The position numbers and the translations under genes are program-made. Source: Sneathiella sp. (GTDB lineage: Bacteria; Pseudomonadota; Alphaproteobacteria; Sneathiellales; Sneathiellaceae). Taken from it: DNA of 64,000 bases. The stretch is taken from the NCBI GenBank assembly GCA_017643685.1, contig JAEPMY010000004.1, forward strand, positions 1-64,000, read 5' to 3'. The notes under the pieces were generated by a model that saw only the letters and a program-made list of their open reading frames with translations, made no database searches and was not told the origin of the DNA. The stretch's first letter is position 1; every line of letters starts with the position of its first letter. Shown here piece by piece: positions 55,872 through 63,227 of this stretch.

Positions 55872-56285
55872 ATGACATCTTCCGATCTGTCGAACGTAAT
55901 GCCCCTTCCAGGCTCTATTGAAGCCGTCAGCACGCATCAAATTTTCATCTCAGATCTAGTTCTGGATATGTCCATCGGAATCTATGATCACGAAAAAGCA
56001 AATGCCCAGCGGGTTCGCTTCAATATCGAGATCACGGCTCGTGATAGCCAAGCACCTTTGCAAGATGATTACCAAAATGTACTTTGCTATGAGGCAATCG
56101 TGAATTCCATCAAGTCACTCGTCGCGGATGAACATATTAACTTAGTGGAAACATTGGCAGAAAGAGTTGCCGATATATGCCTCAGCTCTAATCAAGCGGT
56201 AAAAGCATCAGTGAAAGTTGAAAAACTAGATGCCATCAAGGAAGCCGGTAGTGTTGGTGTACAAATAGTGAGAACAAAAGGATAA
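55872..56285 (+). CDS. folB: dihydroneopterin aldolase family protein
   Basis: Folate-pathway aldolase that releases glycolaldehyde from dihydroneopterin. Start MTSSDLSNVMPLPGS (137 residues) directly after the SDR stop; the track start lies inside the SDR gene. The core IFISDLVLDMSIGIYDHEKANAQRVRFNIEI contains the catalytic Glu of G-I-x-x-H-E; LVETLAERVADICL and VKVEKLDAIKEAGSVGVQIVR with the catalytic Lys complete the fold. A 20-residue N-terminal extension precedes the core. Confidence 0.9.
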   Translation: MTSSDLSNVMPLPGSIEAVSTHQIFISDLVLDMSIGIYDHEKANAQRVRFNIEITARDSQAPLQDDYQNVLCYEAIVNSIKSLVADEHINLVETLAERVADICLSSNQAVKASVKVEKLDAIKEAGSVGVQIVRTKG

Positions 56286-56535
56286 CGTCTCATATATCAC
56301 TTATACGGCAAATATTTACGACTCAAGTCGCCTACTTGTACACAGCGCCTAAAAGCAACATAAAAATCTGCTACTTAAGTGAAAAAAAATGTGAAATTCT
56401 TTGGCAAGGCTCCTTGACAATCAATTTGTTCAATAAAATCAATATCTTAATTTTTTTGCACAAAAATTAGGCAGTTCGTTGAAAGGTAAGGGTTTTCCTC
56501 ACACAGGGCATTTAGTCACCCACTTACACACAAAG
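56286..56535. other. gene-free AT-rich region upstream of uvrC
   Basis: About 250 bp without coding sequence. It contains long A and T runs (GTGAAAAAAAATG, AATTTTTTTGCACAAAAATT) and an isolated TTGACA at about 56413 without a convincing -10. It may hold the uvrC promoter. Confidence 0.5.
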
Positions 56536-56557
56536 TTATCCACAGGATCGGTGGATA
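56536..56557. promoter_or_regulatory. perfect DnaA box within an inverted repeat
   Basis: TTATCCACA (56536-56544) matches the DnaA consensus exactly. TATCCAC is repeated inversely as GTGGATA at 56551-56557 with a 7-bp spacer, a 7/9 second box in opposite orientation. Only this pair is present, so a regulatory or titration site is likelier than an origin. Confidence 0.5.
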
Positions 56558-56641
56558 TTGTCAAATTTCTGTAAAACAACAAACGGACGCTTGAATAAGA
56601 ACCCTAATGTTGCTTACTTCTAAGGAGGTTAGGCCCTGTTT

Positions 56642-56692
56642 TTGAATATGACTCTTCAAGAATGGCGCCAAGTGAACCCCGTAATTCAATAG
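56642..56692 (+). CDS. possible uvrC leader peptide
   Basis: A near-perfect Shine-Dalgarno TAAGGAGGTTAG (56621-56632) is followed not by uvrC but by a TTG/ATG mini-ORF: TTG AAT ATG ACT CTT CAA..., ending with TAG 4 bp before the uvrC ATG (MNMTLQEWRQVNPVIQ, 16 aa). uvrC itself has no usable RBS. Translational coupling through this leader would explain that. Spacing from the SD to the TTG (12 bp) is long. Confidence 0.4.
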   Translation: MNMTLQEWRQVNPVIQ

Positions 56693-56696
56693 GCAG

Positions 56697-58595
56697 ATGA
56701 CAGAATCAGTACAAGAAAAACAAGAATCACCGTTTCAGAGAGGCGCGGATGTTATCCGTAAGTTCCTGAAGACACTTCCCGCTGCCCCGGGAGTGTATCG
56801 AATGATCGATGAGAATGATCAGATCTTGTATGTCGGAAAGGCCAAAAACCTAAAAAACAGGGTGAGCAGCTACACGAAAGCTAACGGACAATCCACGCGA
56901 ATTATGCGCATGGTCTCCCTTACCCACGCGATGGAATTTGTCTCCACTCATACAGAAGTCGAAGCCCTGCTTCTTGAAGCGAATCTGATCAAGAAGCTTA
57001 AACCGCGATACAACATCATCCTTCGGGATGACAAATCCTTTCCCTATATCCTGATTACAGGGGATCATAAATGGCCTCAGATCACCAAACATAGAGGTAA
57101 GAGAAATCGTAAAGGGGAATATTTCGGACCCTTTGCGTCTGCCGGTGCGGTTAATGAAACCCTGGCGACATTCCAAAGGCTGTTTCCTCTTCGCTCTTGT
57201 TCCGACTCCGATTTTGAAACCAGAACACGCCCATGCCTTCAGTATCAAATCAAACGCTGTTCTGCTCCTTGCGTAGATCGGATCAGCTACGCCGACTATC
57301 AAGCCGTCGTACAGGAAGCGAGAGAATTTCTATCGGGAAAAAGTCACGTTATTCAACAAGCGCTGGCTGAGAAAATGCAAGCTGCGAGCGATGAGTTAGA
57401 CTTTGAACTTGCAGCTATTTATCGCGATCGCTTGAAAGCAATGGCACATATTCAATCGAAACAGACCATCAATCTATCTGATACGATTGAAGTTGATGTT
57501 ATTGCAGCACATCAGGAAGGAGGACAAACCTGCGTACAAGTCTTCTTTATCCGCTCCGGGCAAAATTTGGGGAACCGCGCCCACTACCCATCTCACAATA
57601 AAGATATGACATCTGACGAGGTTCTAGCAGCGTTCATCGGACAGTTCTACGACAGCAGGCCCGCTCCGCGTCAGATCTGGGTTAGTCACATGCCAGAAGA
57701 AGCTACCCTGCTGGAAGAAGCCCTCTCTATCAATGCTGGTCATAAGATCCAAATCAGCACCCCTCGCAGAGGTGACCGGCGAGAGATGCTCGATCATGCA
57801 ATTATGAATGCTAAAGGCGCATTGCAGAGAAAAATGGCTGAAAATGCTTCGCAGCTCAAGCATCTTAAAGCTGTCGGCGAGTTATTTGAGATGCCCAAAA
57901 TGCCAGAACGTATTGAGGCTTACGATAACAGTCATATTTCAGGCACACATCAAGTTGGCGCTATGATTGTTGCAAACCGCGACGGGTTAGACAAGAAAAG
58001 CTATCGGAAATTTAATATTAAAAATCTAGAACTGGCACCTGGCGATGACTACGGCATGATGCGCGAAGTTCTGACACGGCGCTTTACCCGCCTACAGAAA
58101 GAAGATCCTAACCGGATTGGCGAAGCGTCTGGTTCACGCGAGCAATGGCCTGACCTCGTACTCATTGACGGGGGTGCAGGACAGCTCTCAGCCGCTGAGG
58201 AGGTCTTTGATAACCTGCAAATCAGCAATGTAACACTTATTGGTATCGCCAAAGGACCGGACCGCAACGCAGGACGGGAAAGGTTCTTTATGAGAAACAA
58301 AGCCCCTTTCTCGCTGCCTGAGAAAGACCCCACCTTATATTTCTTGCAACGCCTTCGGGATGAGGTACACCACTTCGCGATTACGACCCACCGCGCAAAG
58401 CGGTCGAAAGCGATTGGTAAATCCCCACTAGATGAAATAGAGGGTATTGGTGGTAAGCGGAAAAAAGCCCTTCTTAATCGTTTTGGCTCTGCCAAAGGCG
58501 TTGCCGATGCGGCACTAGCTGACCTTGAGAATGTCGAAGGAATCTCCAAGCGGCTCGCAAAGGTGATATTTGACCATTTTCACGAAGAAAGATGA
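56697..58595 (+). CDS. uvrC: excinuclease ABC subunit UvrC
   Basis: Makes the dual incisions in nucleotide excision repair. 632 residues: N-terminal GIY-YIG nuclease (PGVYRMIDENDQILYVGKAKNLKNRVSSY, about 30-60), Cys-rich segment (RPCLQYQIKRCSAPC), UVR domain (EKMQAASDELDFELAAIYRDRLKAM, about 222-246), RNase H-like endonuclease domain with EAYDNSHISGTHQVGAMIV and DLVLIDGGAGQLSAA, and C-terminal tandem HhH (LDEIEGIGGKRKKALLNRFGSAKGVADA). An in-frame TAA 12 bp upstream fixes the start region. Confidence 0.97.
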   Translation: MTESVQEKQESPFQRGADVIRKFLKTLPAAPGVYRMIDENDQILYVGKAKNLKNRVSSYTKANGQSTRIMRMVSLTHAMEFVSTHTEVEALLLEANLIKKLKPRYNIILRDDKSFPYILITGDHKWPQITKHRGKRNRKGEYFGPFASAGAVNETLATFQRLFPLRSCSDSDFETRTRPCLQYQIKRCSAPCVDRISYADYQAVVQEAREFLSGKSHVIQQALAEKMQAASDELDFELAAIYRDRLKAMAHIQSKQTINLSDTIEVDVIAAHQEGGQTCVQVFFIRSGQNLGNRAHYPSHNKDMTSDEVLAAFIGQFYDSRPAPRQIWVSHMPEEATLLEEALSINAGHKIQISTPRRGDRREMLDHAIMNAKGALQRKMAENASQLKHLKAVGELFEMPKMPERIEAYDNSHISGTHQVGAMIVANRDGLDKKSYRKFNIKNLELAPGDDYGMMREVLTRRFTRLQKEDPNRIGEASGSREQWPDLVLIDGGAGQLSAAEEVFDNLQISNVTLIGIAKGPDRNAGRERFFMRNKAPFSLPEKDPTLYFLQRLRDEVHHFAITTHRAKRSKAIGKSPLDEIEGIGGKRKKALLNRFGSAKGVADAALADLENVEGISKRLAKVIFDHFHEER

Positions 58596-58670
58596 TTTGA
58601 CTGCTTCCTCTCTGGCTAGTCACTGCATATACTCACCGAAAATCAGAGCTAGACCCACAGGACAACCGGC

Positions 58671-59237
58671 ATGTTATTTCGTCTGCCAAATCTGCTAACC
58701 CTCTCACGCATCGCAGTCATTCCGCTGCTACTGGCGTCATTCTATCTTCCGGGAGAAGCATCCAGTTGGGTTCCTTTAGGGCTGTTTATCGCAGCAGGGG
58801 TAACCGATTTTTTCGATGGCTACCTCGCCCGTCGCAATAAACAAACATCGAACCTTGGCCGTTTCCTTGATCCGGTCGCTGATAAACTGCTTGTCTCTGC
58901 CGCCATTCTGTTTCTTGTAGGTGTTGATCGTATTCAAGACTGGTCACTCATTCCGGCTGTTATTATCCTATGCCGAGAGATCATGGTCTCAGGCCTTCGG
59001 GAATACCTGGCCGAGCTTAGAGTTGGAATGCCCGTAAGCCGACTGGCTAAATGGAAAACCGCCGCACAAATATTCGCACTCTGCTTCCTTCTTGGTGGCC
59101 CTGCTGTGCAGGAGAGCTTTGATGCAATGCTTATTGGTCACCTCCTCCTTTGGGTGGCAGGCATTCTGACCATGTGGACCGGCTATGACTATCTGCGCCT
59201 CGGTCTGCAACATATGATGGCAGACGAAGGCAACTAA
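58671..59237 (+). CDS. pgsA: CDP-diacylglycerol-glycerol-3-phosphate 3-phosphatidyltransferase
   Basis: Makes phosphatidylglycerophosphate at the inner membrane, the committed step to phosphatidylglycerol and cardiolipin. 188 residues. The CDP-alcohol phosphotransferase motif D-G-x2-A-R-x8-G-x3-D-x3-D is intact in DGYLARRNKQTSNLGRFLDPVADKLL (about residues 50-75). About six membrane helices. It follows uvrC and leads a tightly packed run into mobB (3-bp gap), so cofactor genes are co-transcribed with it. Confidence 0.95.
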   Translation: MLFRLPNLLTLSRIAVIPLLLASFYLPGEASSWVPLGLFIAAGVTDFFDGYLARRNKQTSNLGRFLDPVADKLLVSAAILFLVGVDRIQDWSLIPAVIILCREIMVSGLREYLAELRVGMPVSRLAKWKTAAQIFALCFLLGGPAVQESFDAMLIGHLLLWVAGILTMWTGYDYLRLGLQHMMADEGN

Positions 59238-59240
59238 GCC

Positions 59241-59753
59241 ATGAAAGTGGTCGGCATTTCAGGCTGGAGCGGCAACGGGAAAACGACATTACTGGTTAAA
59301 CTTATCCCAGAGCTGACCAAACTTGGCTACCGGGTATCGTCCCTGAAACATGCGCACCACAATTTTGATGTCGACAAACCTGGTAAGGACTCCTATCGCC
59401 ATCGGGAAGCCGGTGCCGAAGAAGTGATGGTCGCCTCCGCCGCTAGGTGGGCGCTGATGCATGAAAACAGAACCGAGCAGGAACCTGATTTAAATGAGTT
59501 GATCAGCCATATGACACCTGTTGATATTCTGCTGGTGGAGGGTTTCAAACGCGAAGCTTTCCCCAAAATTGAGGTTTGGCGGAGTGACGAAAATGGACCA
59601 CCGCTACATCTAACAGACAAAAGCATCATTGCGGTTGCAACCAACAACCCGGATGTGACTACTAAACTACCTATTTTGAACCTTGATAACCCATCTGACA
59701 TCGCTGTGTTCATTGAAGAGAGGTTCTTAAAACCGGGAGCTTCTCATGGGTAA
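59241..59753 (+). CDS. mobB: molybdopterin-guanine dinucleotide biosynthesis protein MobB
   Basis: GTP-binding helper of MobA in guanylation of molybdopterin. 170 residues: Walker A ISGWSGNGKTTLLVKLI at the N-terminus, SSLKHAHHNFDVDKPGKDSYRHREAGAEEVMVAS (about 38-72) and the DILLVEGFKREAFPKIEVWR segment (about 97), all typical for the family. It overlaps moeA by 8 bp. mobA is not in this window. Confidence 0.95.
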   Translation: MKVVGISGWSGNGKTTLLVKLIPELTKLGYRVSSLKHAHHNFDVDKPGKDSYRHREAGAEEVMVASAARWALMHENRTEQEPDLNELISHMTPVDILLVEGFKREAFPKIEVWRSDENGPPLHLTDKSIIAVATNNPDVTTKLPILNLDNPSDIAVFIEERFLKPGASHG

Positions 59754-60993
59754 GATCCCTAATGATTGCTTCGCCGCGCCAGAGGAAATGATTACAACGG
59801 AAGAGGCTATCGCCCAGATAAAACATTCCCTGTGTCCCGTTACAGAGATAGAAACTATTTCTCTTGATACTGCCGTTGGACGTATTCTAGCAAAAGACAT
59901 CAAAGCTCCCTGCTCTCTCCCCCCATTTAACAATAGCGCAGTCGACGGTTATGCATTCAAACTAACTGGCGACCATCAACCGTTACAATTAATCGGTAGA
60001 AGCGCCGCAGGTTCACCTTTCGGCAAACCTATTGAAGAGGGAGAATGCGTCAAAATCTTTACGGGTGCCATTATTCCAGACGGCGCAGATACTGTCGCCA
60101 TGCTTGAAGACTGCAAACTCGATGGGGAACTCGTCTCCCCGCCCCCTAATTTGCAAATAAACTCCAACATCCGAAAAGCTGGTGAAGACATTAATGAAGG
60201 GGAGACCGTCTTAAAATCGGGCACCCGTCTTCGTCCAATGGAGATCGCCCGCCTTGCAAGTCTCGGATATGCGACGGTAGCTGTCTTTCAAAAACTGAAA
60301 GTAGGTATTCTTTCCACCGGCGATGAGCTGACTGAACCTGGTAAACGTCTTGCAATTGGACAGATATACGATAGCAATAGATATCTCTTAAAGACTCTAT
60401 TCAAAAAACTCGGCGCTGAGGTCATCGATTTTGGTATCATTAAAGACAATCCAAAATCACTCCAACAAACGCTAAGCACAGCCGCTAAAAACTGCCACAT
60501 GATCATCTCATCAGGCGGCATTTCAACTGGCGATGAAGATCACGTCAAACAGTCCGTTCAAAAACTAGGTAAACTCGATTTCTGGCGTATCGCGATCAAG
60601 CCAGGCCGGCCTCTAGCGCTTGGAACAATTGATGATTCTGTCTTTTTAGGCCTTCCCGGCAACCCGGTCGCTGCACTGGTTTGTACGGTGAACTTTGGCT
60701 TCGCTATTGCCAATCGCCTCATGAGGGGTGATGCTGGGCGGCCTGTCCCAGGCGTGACCCTACCTGCGGCTTTTGAAATGGAGAAAAAAGCAGGTCGAAG
60801 AGAATGGTTGCGAGGGCGCTATATTACCACCCAGGACGGCATAACTGGCGTCAAAGCGTATCACTCTACGGGCTCTAGTTTGATTTCATCCCTCACTTGG
60901 GCCAACGGACTTATTGAAATCCCTGAAGAGATAACCGAAATTAAAGAAGGTATGCAGGTCCGCTTTATTCCATTTGGAGAGTTATTCGAATGA
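59746..60993 (+). CDS. moeA: molybdopterin molybdenumtransferase MoeA
   Basis: Inserts molybdate into adenylated molybdopterin. 415 residues. Domain II/I elements are LPPFNNSAVDGYAFKL near residue 60 and FTGAIIPDGADTVAMLED near 102. The MoCF-binding domain has ILSTGDELTEPGKRL near 188, IISSGGISTGDEDHVKQ near 248 and FLGLPGNPVAALVCTVNF near 302. It is co-translated with mobB (8-bp overlap) and moaD (4-bp overlap, ATGA). Confidence 0.96.
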   Translation: MGKIPNDCFAAPEEMITTEEAIAQIKHSLCPVTEIETISLDTAVGRILAKDIKAPCSLPPFNNSAVDGYAFKLTGDHQPLQLIGRSAAGSPFGKPIEEGECVKIFTGAIIPDGADTVAMLEDCKLDGELVSPPPNLQINSNIRKAGEDINEGETVLKSGTRLRPMEIARLASLGYATVAVFQKLKVGILSTGDELTEPGKRLAIGQIYDSNRYLLKTLFKKLGAEVIDFGIIKDNPKSLQQTLSTAAKNCHMIISSGGISTGDEDHVKQSVQKLGKLDFWRIAIKPGRPLALGTIDDSVFLGLPGNPVAALVCTVNFGFAIANRLMRGDAGRPVPGVTLPAAFEMEKKAGRREWLRGRYITTQDGITGVKAYHSTGSSLISSLTWANGLIEIPEEITEIKEGMQVRFIPFGELFE

Positions 60994-61241
60994 AAATCCT
61001 ATATTTTGCATGGCTTAGAAGTGCCATTGGAATGCCAGAGGAAACGATTAATCTCCCAGAGGGGGTGAGAAGCTTACATCAATTGATCGAATGGCAAAAA
61101 GGTCGCGGGCCAGCTTTTGAGAAAGCTTTTGCAGATATGGACACAATTCGTATCGCGGTAAATCAGGAATATATAACTGATGACATTACCTTAACTGGCA
61201 ACGAAGAGATTGCGTTTTTCCCGCCAGTAACTGGAGGATGA
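60990..61241 (+). CDS. moaD: molybdopterin synthase sulfur carrier subunit MoaD
   Basis: Ubiquitin-like small subunit of molybdopterin synthase, 83 residues, ending in the thiocarboxylation tail VTGG. ILYFAWLRSAIG at the start and AVNQEYITDDITLTGNEEIAFFPPVTGG at the end are typical. The start overlaps the moeA stop (ATGA), and moaE follows after 1 bp. Confidence 0.96.
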   Translation: MKILYFAWLRSAIGMPEETINLPEGVRSLHQLIEWQKGRGPAFEKAFADMDTIRIAVNQEYITDDITLTGNEEIAFFPPVTGG

Positions 61242-61242
61242 G

Positions 61243-61701
61243 ATGATTACAGTCCAGCGCGAGGTTTTTGATACGGGTGCAGAAATCCGAAAAATGACCG
61301 CGGATCGCACTGATATAGGCGCTGTCGTCAGCTTCACCGGCCTTGTGCGAGACTTCAATGAAGGCAAAGGGGTACAAGCCCTTACCCTTGAGCATTATCC
61401 CGGCATGACAGAAAAGCAGCTCGCAAAAATTGAAGAAGAAGCTAATAGGCGCTGGAGGCTACAAGGCAGCCTGATTATTCACAGATACGGTCGCATGGAA
61501 GTAAGCGAGCCGATCGTTCTTGTTGTAACCGCCTCGGCGCACAGGGGGGATGCCTTTGCGGCTGCCGAATTTCTAATGGATTGGCTCAAAACCCAAGCTC
61601 CTTTCTGGAAACTGGAAGAAGATCCGGACGGCAGTACAGACTGGGTTTCAGAGCGCCAAAGCGATCTGGAAGCTGCTAATAAATGGCAGCAATCAGACTA
61701 G
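61243..61701 (+). CDS. moaE: molybdopterin synthase catalytic subunit MoaE
   Basis: Transfers sulfur from MoaD to precursor Z (cPMP). 152 residues. Family segments: GAVVSFTGLVRDFNEGKGVQALTLEHYPGMTEKQL near residue 27, IIHRYGRMEVSEPIVLVVTASAHRGDAFAAAEFLMDWLKTQAPFWKLE near 79, the latter with catalytic basic residues (HR and the Lys in LKTQAPFWK). It ends 3 bp before the convergent Sel1-repeat gene. Confidence 0.96.
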   Translation: MITVQREVFDTGAEIRKMTADRTDIGAVVSFTGLVRDFNEGKGVQALTLEHYPGMTEKQLAKIEEEANRRWRLQGSLIIHRYGRMEVSEPIVLVVTASAHRGDAFAAAEFLMDWLKTQAPFWKLEEDPDGSTDWVSERQSDLEAANKWQQSD

Positions 61702-61704
61702 GCC

Positions 61705-63048
61705 TTAGTTGCGGCTTTGCCGTTTAACGATCCACTCCGCGGCTTGGCGATTTGCCTCAGCAATTTGCGCCGCAGTCATGCTTTTCTGCAAGATCGGATT
61801 CATTCCTTTTGCACCAACTTTACCACGGGCGGCCGAAATCAGTGACCATTTCAGCGCTGAAATTTCTATTCGTGCCTTTGCAATTTCCGCTTTCGCGGCC
61901 ACTGTATCAAGCGGCACAGATTTTGATGCTGCCAAAATCTCCTTAACCACGTCAGCGTCCATTCCATTTGAAATAAGCGGTGTGCGATTGGTAGGCATCG
62001 CGGTTTGAGATTGCGGCGCTGATGCAACGGCTTTCCCGGCACTTGCATTCTCAGCCGCCGCCGCTGTTTTAGGCTCAGCTTTTGCTGTCACTTGAGGTTG
62101 AGACGGCTGAACTGCTGGTTGCTGCACTTGTTGTTGTGGAGTTACGGGCTTTGCTACTTGCACTTCCGGGGTCGCCGCCGCCTTGGGCTGAGCCGTCGGC
62201 GTTACAGACGGTGTAGCAACAGATGGGGTCGGCGTTGCTGTCGCCGTAGTTGCTGCTGTAGTAGTACTGGTAACAGGTGCCAATGTCGTCGACGCAACCG
62301 AAGGCGCCGATTGAGAGCCACCGCCTTGTTGTTTTGCCTTAAGTTGCTGAAGGCGCAATTTTGCCGCTGCTAGTTTCAACTGGCGCTCACGCTCCGCCTG
62401 CTCATTCGCGAGCCGCTCATCTTCTGCCCTTGCCGCAGCATCCGCCGCTGCTTGACGTTTAGCCGCTTCAGCTTCGCGCTGTGCTGCTAGGATGGCGGCT
62501 TGACGGCTTTGCTCTTTAGCCTGCTCAGCGCGTTGTGCCGCGGCATCTCGCTGCGCCAATAGGGCTCTCTGTTGCTGCGCTCTGGCCTTAGCGGCGTCTT
62601 CTTCAGCTTTTTTACGAGCTGCAATCTGGGCTTCACGCTGCTTTACAAGCTGCTGATACTGTTCATCTGCAAGGCCAATATTTTTGCGATACCAACGGCC
62701 ATAAAGCTCAATTGCTTCCTGATTACCTTCTTCGACCTGTGTGTCGGTCATCAATGGGGTAATGCGGGTTAGAGCTTGCTGCGCAGTTGCAACACCTTGA
62801 GCCGCAGCAAGGCGATACCAAGCATAAGCGGAAACCATATTAATCTGCACGCCCGGAGCCCCTTTTTCATAGAGAACACCGAGATTATACTGTGCATCCA
62901 AATTTCCTTTTGCGCCCTCTTCCTGCCAAATGGAAATAGCTGTTTCAAAATCTTTATTCTGGTAGGCCTGAAGTCCTTTATCAAAACTTGCATAAGCCGC
63001 ATTGCCTGCCAGCAGACATGCCCCCAAAATCAACCCGAAACGCTTCAT
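61705..63048 (-). CDS. secreted Sel1-repeat protein with coiled coil and low-complexity tail
   Basis: 447 residues from MKRFGLILGACLLAGNAAYA, a signal peptide that the track start would bury behind 24 residues. Order: signal (1-20), a TPR/Sel1-like helical repeat unit (about 20-110, AQYNLGVLYEKGAPGVQINMVSAYAWYRLAAAQG), a long Ala/Gln/Arg/Glu coiled coil (about 130-265), a Pro/Thr/Ala/Gln low-complexity linker (about 270-370), and a conserved-looking C-terminal helical region ending EWIVKRQSRN. It is probably a periplasmic or surface scaffold. I do not recognise a specific function. Confidence 0.75.
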   Translation of the reverse strand: MKRFGLILGACLLAGNAAYASFDKGLQAYQNKDFETAISIWQEEGAKGNLDAQYNLGVLYEKGAPGVQINMVSAYAWYRLAAAQGVATAQQALTRITPLMTDTQVEEGNQEAIELYGRWYRKNIGLADEQYQQLVKQREAQIAARKKAEEDAAKARAQQQRALLAQRDAAAQRAEQAKEQSRQAAILAAQREAEAAKRQAAADAAARAEDERLANEQAERERQLKLAAAKLRLQQLKAKQQGGGSQSAPSVASTTLAPVTSTTTAATTATATPTPSVATPSVTPTAQPKAAATPEVQVAKPVTPQQQVQQPAVQPSQPQVTAKAEPKTAAAAENASAGKAVASAPQSQTAMPTNRTPLISNGMDADVVKEILAASKSVPLDTVAAKAEIAKARIEISALKWSLISAARGKVGAKGMNPILQKSMTAAQIAEANRQAAEWIVKRQSRN

Positions 63049-63170
63049 CTTATCCCGCCGTTTTCCATAACTGCCTGAAAACCAGTCAGTACTTATTAGC
63101 TTGTCCAATGCCATCATCAATAGCGACTTTGAATGGTATGATAAAGGAAAAATAAGGCATAAATGAAGAC

Positions 63171-63197
63171 AGCCGCTTCACACAAGACGAAGCGGCT
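63171..63197 (-). terminator. hairpin after ilvE
   Basis: AGCCGCTTC-ACACAAGAC-GAAGCGGCT, a 9-bp perfect stem 30 bp after the ilvE stop. The minus-strand tail GTCTTCATTTATG is only weakly T-rich. Confidence 0.65.
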
Positions 63198-63227
63198 GAC
63201 AAAATTTCAATATTCTAGTCCGAATTA

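Noticed and set aside
56286-56696. Chromosomal origin of replication
   Set aside because: One perfect DnaA box plus AT-rich DNA is too little; the gene context (uvrC, folB) is not that of an alphaproteobacterial origin, and several clustered boxes would be expected.
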